This document shows, one piece after another, positions 8,608 through 18,207 of a stretch of DNA of 64,000 nt. Both the position numbers and the translations under genes were made by a program. The stretch's first letter is position 1; each line of letters begins with the position of its first letter. This stretch comes from Corynebacterium sp. p3-SID1056 (GTDB taxonomy: Bacteria > Actinomycetota > Actinomycetes > Mycobacteriales > Mycobacteriaceae), in assembly GCF_025152525.1 (NCBI RefSeq), contig NZ_JALXXL010000006.1, positions 62,001 to 126,000 on the forward strand, read 5' to 3'. Under the pieces are notes generated by a model. It ran no database searches. It saw only the letters and a list, made by a program, of their open reading frames with translations, and was not told where the DNA came from.

Positions 8608-9366
8608 ATGGGCATCTTTGACAATCGGGTCGCACTGGTGACGGGTGCAGGTTCCGGCATCGGCAAGGCTATCGCCGAGGACCTGGCCGCGCACGGCGCC
8701 AAGGTGGTGGCGAGTGACATCAACGTTGAGGCCGTCGAAAAGCTCGCTGCGCAGATTGCGGAGCGAGGTGGCGTCGCGAAGCCTTTCGCCCAGGATGCCT
8801 CGAGTAAGGAAGACAACGCCGCCGCGGTCGCATTCGCGGTGGAGCACTTCGGCGCGCTGCATCTCGCGGTGAACAATGCGGGCATCGGCGACCAGGTCCC
8901 GCTCGCCGAGAAGAAGCTCGAGGACTGGGATCGTTTGATCAACCTGAACCTCAACGGGGTGGCCTACGGCTGCCACTACCAGCTCATCCAGATGCTCGAC
9001 CAAGACGACGGCGTGCCGTGCGCAATCGTGAACATGTCCTCGATCCACGGATCCGTGGCCCGCAAGGGCGGCATCGCCGCCTACGCCGCCGCCAAGCACG
9101 GGGTGATCGGACTGACCAAATCTATCGCCGCCGACTACGCGGACAAAGGTATCCGCTGCACCTGCGTGGGCCCCGGCTACATCGACACCCCGCTGCTGGA
9201 GCGCCTGGGTGAAGAGAAGCGCCAGGAGCTGATGCACCGCCACCCGCAGGACCGACTTGGCAAACCCGAAGAGGTCGCCGCGCTGGTGCGCTTCCTGCTC
9301 AGCGACGAAGCCTCGTTCATCAACGGCTCCTACCACCTCGTCGACGGCGGCTACACCTCCATCTAG
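8608..9366 (+). CDS. Short-chain dehydrogenase/reductase
   Basis: A classical 252-residue SDR oxidoreductase. The Rossmann motif TGAGSGIG is at residues 12-19, NNAG at 89-92, the catalytic Ser at 144-145 and the YxxxK pair at Y159 and K163; the ASDIN stretch after the second beta strand suggests NAD rather than NADP. Substrate cannot be deduced. A GAGGAAAGGAC ribosome binding site precedes ATG 8608. Only 11 bp separate it from the CrtI-like gene, so the two are probably one operon. Confidence 0.9.
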   Translation: MGIFDNRVALVTGAGSGIGKAIAEDLAAHGAKVVASDINVEAVEKLAAQIAERGGVAKPFAQDASSKEDNAAAVAFAVEHFGALHLAVNNAGIGDQVPLAEKKLEDWDRLINLNLNGVAYGCHYQLIQMLDQDDGVPCAIVNMSSIHGSVARKGGIAAYAAAKHGVIGLTKSIAADYADKGIRCTCVGPGYIDTPLLERLGEEKRQELMHRHPQDRLGKPEEVAALVRFLLSDEASFINGSYHLVDGGYTSI

Positions 9367-9377
9367 AAAGCGATCCT

Positions 9378-10931
9378 GTGTCCACTTCACCCCAACGCGC
9401 AGCCGTCATCGGCGCTGGTTTCGCTGGCCTCGCTACTGCTGCGCTGCTTGCCCGCGAGGGCTACGACGTCACAGTCATCGACCGCCTCGATGCTGTCGGC
9501 GGTCGCGCTGGCGAGGAAACCTTTGCGGGGTTTCGCTTCGACATGGGCCCGTCGTGGTACCTCATGCCGGATGCCTTTGACCACTTCTTTGCGCTCTTCG
9601 GCTACCGCACCGAGGAACTCCTGGACTTGGTACCGCTCGACCCCGCCTACCGCCTGTTCCCGCAGGGCCAGGCCCCAATCGAAGTACCCCGGGATCCGGC
9701 ACAGACCACGCAACTTTTCGAGTCGATCGAGCCCGGGGCCGGCGAAGCACTCACCGAGTATTTGGAGTCCGCGCAGCGCACCTACGACCTGGCGCTGCGG
9801 CACTTCCTCTACACCACCTTTTCTTCGCCTGCGGCGTTTCTCACCCCGGAGGTGCGCGCGGGCTACGCGGATTTAGCCAGATTCCTCACCACCCCGCTCG
9901 ACCGCTTCGTCGCCCGCCGTTTCCGCGATACGCGACTGCGCCAGATGCTCACCTACCCCGCCGTCTTCCTCTCCTCGCACCCCTCGAAGACCCCCGCGCT
10001 CTACCACCTGATGAGCCACACGGATCTCACCCAGGGCGTGCGCTACCCGCTCGGCGGCTTCGCTGCAGTGGTGGAGGCGGTCTACCGCATCGCCCGCGAG
10101 CAGGGCGTGCATTTCCGCATGGGCACTGAGGTCAGCGCGATCACCTTCGAGGGCTCGCGCGCCACCGGTGTGCAGGTGGGCACGGAGCAGTTGCTTTTCG
10201 ACGTCGTCGTGTCCGCCGCCGACCTCCACCACACCGAGACACGCCTGCTGCCGCCGGACAGGCGCACCTACGACGAGCCCTACTTCGGCAAGCGCGACCC
10301 CGGGGTCAGCGCAGTGCTCGTGCTGTGCGGGGTGCGTGGGAAACTCCCCCAGCTGGATCACCACAACTTGTTGTTTAGCCGCGAATGGGACACGGATTTC
10401 GACGCGGTCTTTGCCGGCCCTGTCACCGAGCGCCCACTCGGTGCCTCCCAGTCGATCTATGTGTCGAAGCCTTCCGCCACCGATCCGAGCACTGCCCCGG
10501 CGGGTGACGAGAACCTGTTCGTCCTCGTTCCGGCTCCGTCCTCGGCGGCGCTGGGGGCAGGCGATGCGTACGGCGAGGGGGCGTCGGCAAGCGTGCAAGC
10601 GATCGCCGATGCTGCCCTGGACCAGATCGCCCAGTGGTGCTACATCCCGGACCTTCACGAGCGCATCGTGGTGCGAAAGACAGTTGGGCCGGCCGATTTT
10701 GCCGCGCGCTACCACGCGTGGTCCGGCGGGGCGATCGGCCCGGCGCATACGCTGCGGCAATCGGCCTTTCTGCGCGGGCGCAACGCCTCCCGGAAGCTGG
10801 AGAATCTCTACTACGCCGGCGCGACAACGGTGCCCGGGGTGGGCGTGCCGATGTGCCTGATCAGCGCGGAAAACGTGCTCAAACGGTTGCGGGGTGACAG
10901 GAGTTCCGGCCCACTGCCAACCGATTTTTAA
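9378..10931 (+). CDS. CrtI-family phytoene desaturase-like oxidoreductase
   Basis: A 517-residue FAD protein with the dinucleotide-binding motif VIGAGFAGLATAALL near the N-terminus, the GGRAGEETFAGFRFDMGPSW signature and the C-terminal YYAGATTVPGVGVPMCLISA flavin-binding region of carotenoid desaturases. Family members desaturate phytoene or modify later carotenoids, or act on unrelated polyisoprenoids. No crtB, crtE or other carotenoid gene is nearby, so the substrate is uncertain; the only partner is the upstream SDR. Start GTG 9378. Confidence 0.85.
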   Translation: MSTSPQRAAVIGAGFAGLATAALLAREGYDVTVIDRLDAVGGRAGEETFAGFRFDMGPSWYLMPDAFDHFFALFGYRTEELLDLVPLDPAYRLFPQGQAPIEVPRDPAQTTQLFESIEPGAGEALTEYLESAQRTYDLALRHFLYTTFSSPAAFLTPEVRAGYADLARFLTTPLDRFVARRFRDTRLRQMLTYPAVFLSSHPSKTPALYHLMSHTDLTQGVRYPLGGFAAVVEAVYRIAREQGVHFRMGTEVSAITFEGSRATGVQVGTEQLLFDVVVSAADLHHTETRLLPPDRRTYDEPYFGKRDPGVSAVLVLCGVRGKLPQLDHHNLLFSREWDTDFDAVFAGPVTERPLGASQSIYVSKPSATDPSTAPAGDENLFVLVPAPSSAALGAGDAYGEGASASVQAIADAALDQIAQWCYIPDLHERIVVRKTVGPADFAARYHAWSGGAIGPAHTLRQSAFLRGRNASRKLENLYYAGATTVPGVGVPMCLISAENVLKRLRGDRSSGPLPTDF

Positions 10932-10932
10932 G

Positions 10933-10938
10933 TATGGT
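10933..10938 (+). promoter_or_regulatory. Leaderless -10 box of lipoprotein gene
   Basis: TATGGT, then 7 bases, then ATG 10946. It begins 2 bases after the crtI-like stop codon. The spacing predicts transcription starting at the A of the start codon and selects ATG 10946 over the in-frame ATG 10934, which lies inside the promoter box. Confidence 0.65.
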
Positions 10939-10945
10939 CGGGCCC

Positions 10946-11764
10946 ATGAAACGACACGCAGCAATTGCCGCAACGCTTGTGACCACTATCGGCCTGACCC
11001 TGGCCGGCTGCTCCGAGGACGATGCCCCTGTCGCCGAAGCACCTGAGTCTGCAGAGTCTGCAGAGTCCGCAGGAACTGCTGAATCGGCGGAAGCCTCCGC
11101 ACCGAAGGAGGACGACTCCGGCGAGGCCCCCACCGAGCACAGCAAGAAGGCCCAGGAGCTCATCGCCGCGTTCAAGGAGCACTACCCCGACGCCGAGGAG
11201 ACGGACCTCAACGAGCTGTACGCGCAGATGGAACAGGCCACCGAGGAGATGCCCGAAGAGCCAGACGTGAAGGTGGACCCGCCGGAGTGCGACTTCTCCG
11301 ATAAGACTGAGGAGCTGGATACGCTGGCCACCGATCGCTCCTTCGGCACGCTGGTCTCGACAACCGTGGGCGGCTCTGAACCTGCCGAGGACGATATGGG
11401 GATTCCCCCGATGGATGCGACCTCGATCGACCTAGTCATCCACGACTTCGCCGACGAGAAGGACGCCAAGACCTACCTCGAGGGCAGCGACCTGTACGAC
11501 GGCAAGTGCTCCGAGATCACCGTCACGAACGGCGAGGGCGAGGGCGCGTTTGAGGCCCACCAGACCTTCGAGAAGAACGACCTCTCCCTCGACGGCGCGG
11601 ACGATTCCTTCTCCAACAACGTGACCATGGATGGCGCGCTCAGCCAGAGCGGCGGCATGCTGTTTGCCCGCTTCGGCAGCACTGTGGTGACCATTTCTAC
11701 CTCTGGCCAGGACCCGGACGAGGCCCGCCAGGCGCTCGAAGAGACCGTTTCGGCCCTGAACTAG
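10946..11764 (+). CDS. Acidic secreted lipoprotein
   Basis: A 272-residue protein beginning MKRHAAIAATLVTTIGLTLA and ending its signal at the lipobox LAGC. The first 60 mature residues are a very acidic, repetitive linker (ESAESAESA encoded by short direct DNA repeats), followed by a folded domain with paired cysteines (PPECDFS and DGKCSEI). The domain resembles the sensor-like lipoproteins of actinobacteria in general layout, but I cannot name a family. The promoter box places the start at 10946. The tRNA-Leu gene lies just downstream on the other strand. Confidence 0.8.
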   Translation: MKRHAAIAATLVTTIGLTLAGCSEDDAPVAEAPESAESAESAGTAESAEASAPKEDDSGEAPTEHSKKAQELIAAFKEHYPDAEETDLNELYAQMEQATEEMPEEPDVKVDPPECDFSDKTEELDTLATDRSFGTLVSTTVGGSEPAEDDMGIPPMDATSIDLVIHDFADEKDAKTYLEGSDLYDGKCSEITVTNGEGEGAFEAHQTFEKNDLSLDGADDSFSNNVTMDGALSQSGGMLFARFGSTVVTISTSGQDPDEARQALEETVSALN

Positions 11765-11781
11765 AAAAAGGGCAGATTTGG

Positions 11782-11855
11782 TGCCCCCAGTGGGACTCGA
11801 ACCCACACTGAATCGATTTTAAGTCGACTGCCTCTGCCGATTGGGCTATGGGGGC
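11782..11855 (-). tRNA. tRNA-Leu (anticodon UAA), class I shape
   Basis: Acceptor stem GCCCCCA/TGGGGGC, discriminator A, and an encoded CCA (11779-11781). The anticodon stem GTCGA/TCGAT has loop CTTAAAA, giving anticodon UAA for the leucine codon UUA. The T arm is GTGGG/CCCAC with loop TTCGAGT. The gene is 74 nt with a 5-base variable region (TCAGT), whereas bacterial leucine tRNAs normally carry a long extra arm. A73 fits leucine identity. Confidence 0.85.
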
Positions 11856-11866
11856 AACAGGCAAAT

Positions 11867-11872
11867 ATCGTA
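11867..11872 (-). promoter_or_regulatory. Candidate -10 box of tRNA-Leu
   Basis: TACGAT on the minus strand, ending 12 bases before the tRNA 5' end, a normal distance for a tRNA promoter. Confidence 0.45.
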
Positions 11873-12045
11873 CCCGCCCACACCGTCTCACCCCGAATCG
11901 GCACCGTGCGGCCCCCTGGGTAAGGTAGAAACACACCCAGCGGAAGAACAAGCGAATGATTGTTCGATTGAAGTGCTTCCAATGTTTGCGCCCGCATTAC
12001 ACTCATGCGTTAAAACAAACGGGTTAATACAAGGTAGGTTGCACG

Positions 12046-13071
12046 ATGAAGGAAAAGCTGACGTCAGTTGAGATTTGCGCAGGTGCCGGCGGTCAGGCAT
12101 TAGGCCTGGAACAGGCTGGATTCGACCACAGCGCTGTTGTAGAAATTGACAACCACGCGGTTGCAACGCTTCGCGCCAATCGTCCGGAATGGAATGTTAT
12201 CCACCAGGACGTCTTAGAGTTCGACATCTCCCCCTACACCGAAGATCTCGATCTTTTTGCTGGAGGTGTCCCCTGCCCTCCTTTTTCCATTGCCGGTAAG
12301 CAGCTCGGCCAGGACGACGAACGCGATCTTTTCCCACGTGCAATTGAGCTGATAGCCGAGGCCCACCCTAAAGCTGTAATGCTTGAAAACGTCAGGGGCT
12401 TGGCACAGCCCCGATTTGAGGCATATCGAAGCCAGCTCGTCAACCAACTTGCGGACTTGGGCTACCAATCGCATTGGGAACTAATCACCGCAGCTGACTA
12501 TTCGGTGCCCCAACTAAGACCACGCTTTATCCTCGTCGCGCTACAAGAAGAATACGCGGAGTACTTCGCTTGGCCCGAGCCGGTTGGCACCAGAACAACA
12601 GTGGGAGAAGCGCTTGAGCCGCTCATGGCCGAGAATGGCTGGCCTGGCGCAAAGGCCTGGGCAAAGCAAGCCAACAATATAGGCCCAACCCTCGTTGGCG
12701 GTTCGAAGAAGCATGGGGGCCCTGACGTTGGCCCGTCACGGGCCCGGGAAGCTTGGAAGAAGCTCGGCGTGCGTGGTACCAGTATCGCGGAAGAGTCCCC
12801 CACCGCCGATTTCCCAACAGATCTCCAAGAGGAGCTTCCTCGCCTGACTGTTAGGATGGGCGCAGTAATCCAGGGCTTCCCTTCGGAGTGGAAGTGGGAG
12901 GGCGGCAAAACCGCCGCCTGGAAGCAAGTAGGAAATGCATTCCCGCCACCGGTCGCACGAGCTATCGGTACTCGCATCGCCGCTGCATTGCGAAAAGAGC
13001 CCCTAGCCCAGCTCGCTCCCGCGACTCCGATTATCCCCGACCTGCCGCTCTTGGAAGAACTCTCATCATGA
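12046..13071 (+). CDS. DNA (cytosine-5) methyltransferase of a type II R-M system
   Basis: A 341-residue C5 methyltransferase. Conserved motifs appear in order: I (EICAGAGGQALGLEQAGF), IV with the catalytic Cys (GGVPCPPFS, C77), VI (ENVRG, E114), VIII (QLRPRF) and X (QVGNAFPPPVA). The variable target-recognition region is around residues 190-260. Its stop overlaps the start of the endonuclease gene in the tetranucleotide ATGA, so the two are translationally coupled. Since the partner is NgoMIV-like, the methylated site is probably GCCGGC. The surrounding DNA appears more AT-rich than the neighbours, and a TAATAC box at 12024-12029 is a candidate promoter element. Confidence 0.93.
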   Translation: MKEKLTSVEICAGAGGQALGLEQAGFDHSAVVEIDNHAVATLRANRPEWNVIHQDVLEFDISPYTEDLDLFAGGVPCPPFSIAGKQLGQDDERDLFPRAIELIAEAHPKAVMLENVRGLAQPRFEAYRSQLVNQLADLGYQSHWELITAADYSVPQLRPRFILVALQEEYAEYFAWPEPVGTRTTVGEALEPLMAENGWPGAKAWAKQANNIGPTLVGGSKKHGGPDVGPSRAREAWKKLGVRGTSIAEESPTADFPTDLQEELPRLTVRMGAVIQGFPSEWKWEGGKTAAWKQVGNAFPPPVARAIGTRIAAALRKEPLAQLAPATPIIPDLPLLEELSS

Positions 13072-13952
13072 CAATGCACCCTGCGCTCATCACCGCTGCG
13101 CGGCAGAACCTCCACCGGGAGCTAATCGATAGCGGAACGTTGACCATTACGGAAACGAACCTTGGCCGGGTAGCTTCAAATGCTGATCGGAGCCAAGCAA
13201 CCTCCCGCCGACTCGCTTTGCACGTCGCCGAGCAGCTTCATGCGCATACTGCGGTAAAAAGCGCTGGCCAAACCGCCGGTGCAGGATTCGAACGCATCGT
13301 CGCCGATTTCTTGCGGGCTACGTTTCCGAAGATGCAATCTGCTCGTCCAGGGGATTGGACAATCCTTAACGTAGGTAGCTCTCGGCGAAAAGATCACCTC
13401 TCCGCGTATGAGCCTTACACACATCTGGCCGACCTCGCCGAAGCGATTCGTCTAAACCCCGAAATCGGTGCCTCGCTTGGCAATAACTACGTCATTTCCC
13501 CGGACATCCTCGTCCTGCGGGAGGCCTTACCCGACAGCACCTTGAATCAAGACCTCAAGGTAGTTGATGACCACTCAGGTTTGCTTTCCCCAGTGCGTGC
13601 TGCAAACCGCAATTCTCCAACCCAGCACGTTCACGCGGTTATTTCCTGCAAGTGGACAATGCGCAGCGACCGATCCCAAAATACACGCGCGGAAGCACTA
13701 AATCTCATCCGCAACAGGAAAGGACGATCCCCGCACATCATCGCTGTCACAAACGAACCCACGATGAGCAGAATCGCTAGCCTTGCCCTCGGCACCGGCG
13801 ACATTGACATGGTGTACCACGTCGCGCTCAATGAGCTGATGCTCGCAATCGAGGATGAAGGCAGCGATGATGCGAAGGAGCTCCTCGAGACACTGGTACA
13901 TGGCAACCGATTGCGAGATATCGGTGACCTCCCGCTCGACCTATCGGTCTAA
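13068..13952 (+). CDS. NgoMIV-family type II restriction endonuclease
   Basis: A 294-residue protein matching the NgoMIV family, whose founding member cuts GCCGGC and is 286 residues long. The catalytic residues can be placed: E75 (AGFERIVAD), D146 (SPDILVLRE) and the S-x-K pair S193/K195 (ISCKWTMRSDRSQNTRAE). Start ATG 13068 overlaps the methyltransferase stop by 4 bp; an in-frame upstream extension would lie inside the methyltransferase and is rejected. Methyltransferase-first order protects the host before the nuclease accumulates. Cut site is inferred from the family, not shown. Confidence 0.88.
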   Translation: MTMHPALITAARQNLHRELIDSGTLTITETNLGRVASNADRSQATSRRLALHVAEQLHAHTAVKSAGQTAGAGFERIVADFLRATFPKMQSARPGDWTILNVGSSRRKDHLSAYEPYTHLADLAEAIRLNPEIGASLGNNYVISPDILVLREALPDSTLNQDLKVVDDHSGLLSPVRAANRNSPTQHVHAVISCKWTMRSDRSQNTRAEALNLIRNRKGRSPHIIAVTNEPTMSRIASLALGTGDIDMVYHVALNELMLAIEDEGSDDAKELLETLVHGNRLRDIGDLPLDLSV

Positions 13953-13966
13953 CTATCTGTACCCCA

Positions 13967-14587
13967 ATGCCCCGCCAATGGCTCTTCCTTCTGCCCTGCG
14001 CCCTCGGCGCGCTCGGGCTCTTCCTCGCCCGCCGCGCAGGCGACGGCTCCCCCGGTTTCTTCGCCGCCACGCTCGCTACCGCCGCACTCTACGGTCTCGC
14101 CTGGTGGGTGTGGGGAAATCCTTCGGCGCTTTCCGGGCCGCGCAAGCTTCACGACGTCGCGCTCGGGGTCGTATCCGGCCTCGCGCTCGCCCTCGTGTTC
14201 TTCCTCGGCGCACTCGTCGTCGCTTTTATCCCGTTTCTGGCCGAACCCGCAACCGAGCTGCTCGCCACCACGCAGAAGGGTGGGCTTGTGCCCACCCTTG
14301 CCGTGCTCGTGCTCAACGGGGTTGGCGAGGAGCTGGTCTACCGCGACATGGTGCCGCGCCAACTCAGGGCTATGGGTATTCACGCCACGGGTATTTTCTC
14401 CACGCTGCTCTACACACTGATCACCGTTGCGATGGGCGTGCCGCTCCTACTCGTCGGCGCGTGCGTGTTGGGCGCGCTGGCTTTCGTGCTCGCCACGCGC
14501 ACCGGCAGGTGCCTCGCCCCAATCGCCGCGCACCTGACGTGGAGTACCTCCATGGCTCTGGTGCTGCCGCTGCTGCTTACTCGCTAA
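13967..14587 (+). CDS. CPBP-family intramembrane metalloprotease
   Basis: A 206-residue protein with about six membrane segments. The CPBP (CAAX protease/bacteriocin-processing, Abi) signatures are present: motif 1 EELVYR (E121, E122, R126) and the C-terminal HLTWS with H189. Family members are putative glutamic-type intramembrane endopeptidases, some acting in bacteriocin self-immunity. No bacteriocin gene is nearby. It lies 14 bp after the endonuclease gene and its end overlaps convergent mfd by 11 bp. It is G+C-rich, unlike the R-M pair, and probably not part of that insertion. Confidence 0.85.
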   Translation: MPRQWLFLLPCALGALGLFLARRAGDGSPGFFAATLATAALYGLAWWVWGNPSALSGPRKLHDVALGVVSGLALALVFFLGALVVAFIPFLAEPATELLATTQKGGLVPTLAVLVLNGVGEELVYRDMVPRQLRAMGIHATGIFSTLLYTLITVAMGVPLLLVGACVLGALAFVLATRTGRCLAPIAAHLTWSTSMALVLPLLLTR

Positions 14588-17500
14588 CCGAGATCACTTT
14601 CTTCTTTTTCTTCTCCTTCTGCTTCACCCCGTTCACGTCGATGGTGTCGACGTCGAACATGGCAGAGATGAAGTCGGCCACCCACTGCACGAGTTCGATG
14701 TCGCGCAGGTTCGGGCTGTTGATCGCCTTCGACTCGCGCGGCATGGGCACCTGCAGCGTCTTCGCGGCGGCGCGGTAGTTCGCCCCGGAATACAGGCGCT
14801 TGAGTCGCACCTGCTTGGAATCCGGCAGCTCGACGGGGTGGAACTTGATGCGCGTACCCTGCACCAAGATGTCTGCAATGCCGGCCTTGCGCGCCTGGTG
14901 GCGCAGCCGTGCCACGGCCATCAGGCGGTCGACCTCCACCGGCATGGGACCGAAACGATCCACCATTTCCTCTGCCACGCGGCGCAGGTCGTCTTCCTCG
15001 CGCGCCTCGGCGAGCTTGCGGTAGATCTCCAGGCGCAGGCGCTCGGCGTTGACGTAGGTTTCGGGGATGTGGGCGTCGACAGGCAGATCCACCCGGATCT
15101 CCTTCGGCCCCTGGTCAGTGCCGTCGATGGGCCCGCCGTCCAACATGGTCTTGAAGGTTTCGACGGCCTCGCCGACCAGGCGGACGTACATGTCAAAGCC
15201 CACGCCGGCGATGTGGCCGGACTGCTCGGCACCAAGCACGTTGCCGGCACCGCGCATTTCCAGGTCCTTCTGCGCGACCGCGATACCCGCGCCCAGGTCG
15301 TTGTTCTGGGCGATGGTGGCCAGGCGGTCGTAGGAGGTTTCGGTGAGCGTCTTTTCCTTCGGGTACAGGAAGTAGGCGTAGCCGCGCTCGCGAGAGCGCC
15401 CCACGCGGCCGCGCAGCTGGTGCAACTGGCTTAGGCCCATGTTCTGGGCGTTTTCCACAATGAGTGTGTTCGCGTTCGCGATGTCCAGGCCGGTTTCCAC
15501 GATCGTGGTACACACGAGCACGTCGTACTCACGGTCCCAGAACCCCTGCACGGTCTGCTCGAGCACCTGCTCGCTCATTTGTCCGTGTGCGACCACCACG
15601 CGTGCCTCGGGCACAAGCTCGCGCAATGCGCGCGCCGTTTTCTCAATGTCGGAGACCTTGTTGTGGATGTAGAAGACCTGCCCGTCGCGCAGCAGCTCAC
15701 GACGAATCGCCGCCGCCACCTGCTTGTCCTCCTGCGGCCCCACATAGGTCAGCACCGGGTGGCGGTCCTCGGGTGGGGTGGTAATCGAGGTCATCTCCCG
15801 GATCCCGGTCAGGCTCATTTCCAGGGTGCGCGGAATTGGCGTCGCGGTCATGGTGAGCACGTCCACGTGGCTCTTGAGCGCCTTGATGTGTTCCTTGTGC
15901 TCCACGCCGAAGCGCTGCTCCTCGTCCACGATGATCAGGCCGAGATCTTTCCAGTGCACGCCGGTGGCCAGCAGGCGGTGCGTGCCAATCACCACGTCGA
16001 CGGAGCCGTCCGCCAACCCCGCGGTGATTTCCTTGGCCTCCTTCGCGGAGGTGAAGCGGGACAGCTCGCGCACCGTCACGCCGAAGCCCTCCATCCGCTC
16101 GGCGAAGGTGGTGTAGTGCTGTTGGGCCAACAAGGTAGTCGGCACGAGCACGGCGACCTGCTTGCCGCCCTGCACCGCCTTGAATGCGGCGCGGACCGCT
16201 ACCTCCGTCTTGCCAAAGCCGACGTCACCGACGATGACGCGATCCATCGGTGTGGGCTTTTCCATGTCGTCTTTGACCGCCTCAATGGCAGCGAGCTGGT
16301 CTTCGGTTTCCACAAACGGGAAGGCGTCTTCCATCTCCTGCTGCCAAGGGGTATCCGGGGCAAAGGCGTGCCCCGGCGCGGCTTGGCGCTTGGCGTAGAG
16401 CTCGATGAGTTCGCCGGCGATCTCGCGCACGGCGGCGCGGGCCTTGCGCTTGGTGTTCTTCCAATCCGAACCGCCCATCTTGCTCAAGTGCGGCTCTTCT
16501 CCGCCGGTGTACTTGCTGAGCAGGTCGAGCGATTCCATGGGGACCCAGAGCTGGTCGCCGGGCTGGCCGCGCTTGGCCGCCTGGTACTCCAGCACGATGT
16601 ACTCGCGCCGCGAGTCCTCGTCCCCGGTCTTGATGGTGCGCTCGGCCATCTTCACGAACTTGCCGATGCCGTGCGTGTCATGCACGACGTAATCGCCCGG
16701 GGACAACGCCAATGGATCCACGCGGTTGCGACGCCGCGGGGCGCGCCGCTTCGCCCCAGCGATGTCGCCGACGCGGTTGCCGGTGAGGTCAGTCTCCGTG
16801 ACCACCACGAGGTTGGGCCCGGGAATAACCACGCCTGCGTGGCTCAGCGCCTGATAGAGGGTGACCGCACCCTCGACGGGCTCAAGACCGTCGGTGGCGA
16901 TGCGGGCAGACACACCATGCTCGCGCAGCCGCTCGGCGGTCCGCTCGATGGTGCCCTTGGCAGGTGCAACAAAGGCGACCTTGCCGTTATTGTGCTGCAC
17001 ATGCAGCTTCAACGTGGCGTAGAGCTGCTCGATCGCTTTCGGATCGCCCTTCGGTGCTGGCGCGGGTTCGAACTCCAGGGGAAGGGTCTCCGTGTCGTCT
17101 GCGGTGAACATGCCGGGAGGGGCAAACGTCCACCACGCGTTACCAGCGTTTCTTGCCGACACTTCCAGTGACTCGTAGGAGCGGAACGACGACGCAGAAA
17201 CATCGAGCCCCTCGACGGCGAGCGGGCCCTCGGCGCCCATGGCAGCGGCCTCCCAGCCGGCTTCGAGGAACTCGTGGTCGGTGGCTTCCAAATCCGCGAT
17301 CCGGGAGCGCACCTTCTCCGGCGAAGTCACCAGGCAGATGGAGCCGGAGGGCATGAGCTCGGGCAGCACCGAGTAGGGCTGATCGGTCAGCGCGGGGATG
17401 AGCGCCTCCATCCCGTCGGCGTGCATGCCTTCGGACACGCGGGTCAAAAGCTGCACCAGGGTGGGGTTGGAGGGGAACTTCCGGGCGAGAGCGTCGGCTT

Positions 17501-18203
17501 TTTCGGACACGGTGGCGTCGATAAGCAGCTGCCTGGCGGGAAAGATCTCGACGATCTCGGCCTCCTCGATGGTGCGCTGGTCCGCGACCGCGAAGCTGCG
17601 GATGTCGGTGACCTCATCGCCCCAGAACTCGATGCGCACGGGGTGCTCGGCGGTTGTGGGAAACACATCAATGATGCCGCCGCGGGTGGCAAAGTCCCCG
17701 CGTTTCGACACCATATCGACGTGCTCGTAAGCGTAGTGCGCAATCTGCTCGGTCAGCTGCTCGAAGTCGTACTCGTGGTCGCGCTCGACGCGAATCGGGG
17801 CGATCTTCGGCAGGACCGGCTGGCAGGCGGCGCGCGCGGCGGCGACAATCACCTGCGGCATCTCCCACAGCACCTTGGCGCGGCGACCAACCACGTCGGG
17901 CGCGGGCGACAGCCGCTCGTGCGGCAGCGTTTCGTAGGCCGGGAACTGCGCGACCTTGTCAGGCCCCAGCAGGGCTGCCAGCTCCGCGCTCAGATCCTCC
18001 GCCTCGTGGCCGGTGGCGGTGACAACCAACAGCGGCACCTCGCGCGCCAGCGCGCCGGCAGCCCAGGCACGCACCTGGTCGATCCCGGTCACGTGCAGCG
18101 TGTCCATCCCGATGTTGGCCACCAGCCCCTTGAGTTTGGGGTCCGTCAGGGCCATGGTGAGCAGCCCGCCTAGCGCAGGCGCCGAAGCAACAGTGCTTGC
18201 CAT
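14577..18203 (-). CDS. mfd: Transcription-repair coupling factor
   Basis: A 1208-residue DNA translocase that removes RNA polymerase stalled at lesions and recruits UvrA. Visible elements in order are the UvrB-homology N-terminus ([19 protein letters not shown]), the RNA-polymerase interacting domain ([17 protein letters not shown]), Walker [12 protein letters not shown], the helicase box [25 protein letters not shown], the LRGRVGRS motif VI and the C-terminal TRCF domain. ATG 18203 fits the family; a longer reading would enter the preceding TetR gene, whose stop is 4 bp away, so these two are probably co-transcribed. Confidence 0.97.
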   Translation of the reverse strand: MASTVASAPALGGLLTMALTDPKLKGLVANIGMDTLHVTGIDQVRAWAAGALAREVPLLVVTATGHEAEDLSAELAALLGPDKVAQFPAYETLPHERLSPAPDVVGRRAKVLWEMPQVIVAAARAACQPVLPKIAPIRVERDHEYDFEQLTEQIAHYAYEHVDMVSKRGDFATRGGIIDVFPTTAEHPVRIEFWGDEVTDIRSFAVADQRTIEEAEIVEIFPARQLLIDATVSEKADALARKFPSNPTLVQLLTRVSEGMHADGMEALIPALTDQPYSVLPELMPSGSICLVTSPEKVRSRIADLEATDHEFLEAGWEAAAMGAEGPLAVEGLDVSASSFRSYESLEVSARNAGNAWWTFAPPGMFTADDTETLPLEFEPAPAPKGDPKAIEQLYATLKLHVQHNNGKVAFVAPAKGTIERTAERLREHGVSARIATDGLEPVEGAVTLYQALSHAGVVIPGPNLVVVTETDLTGNRVGDIAGAKRRAPRRRNRVDPLALSPGDYVVHDTHGIGKFVKMAERTIKTGDEDSRREYIVLEYQAAKRGQPGDQLWVPMESLDLLSKYTGGEEPHLSKMGGSDWKNTKRKARAAVREIAGELIELYAKRQAAPGHAFAPDTPWQQEMEDAFPFVETEDQLAAIEAVKDDMEKPTPMDRVIVGDVGFGKTEVAVRAAFKAVQGGKQVAVLVPTTLLAQQHYTTFAERMEGFGVTVRELSRFTSAKEAKEITAGLADGSVDVVIGTHRLLATGVHWKDLGLIIVDEEQRFGVEHKEHIKALKSHVDVLTMTATPIPRTLEMSLTGIREMTSITTPPEDRHPVLTYVGPQEDKQVAAAIRRELLRDGQVFYIHNKVSDIEKTARALRELVPEARVVVAHGQMSEQVLEQTVQGFWDREYDVLVCTTIVETGLDIANANTLIVENAQNMGLSQLHQLRGRVGRSRERGYAYFLYPKEKTLTETSYDRLATIAQNNDLGAGIAVAQKDLEMRGAGNVLGAEQSGHIAGVGFDMYVRLVGEAVETFKTMLDGGPIDGTDQGPKEIRVDLPVDAHIPETYVNAERLRLEIYRKLAEAREEDDLRRVAEEMVDRFGPMPVEVDRLMAVARLRHQARKAGIADILVQGTRIKFHPVELPDSKQVRLKRLYSGANYRAAAKTLQVPMPRESKAINSPNLRDIELVQWVADFISAMFDVDTIDVNGVKQKEKKKKKVISVSE

Positions 18204-18207
18204 GTAC

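Noticed and set aside
11856..14590. Integrase or attachment-site repeats around the R-M system
   Set aside because: No integrase gene and no convincing duplicate of the tRNA-Leu 3' end was seen on the far side of the R-M pair, so a defined genomic island is not claimed.
15579..17171. 530-codon plus-strand frame inside mfd
   Set aside because: Antisense to a clearly real mfd; composition is typical of a shadow frame.
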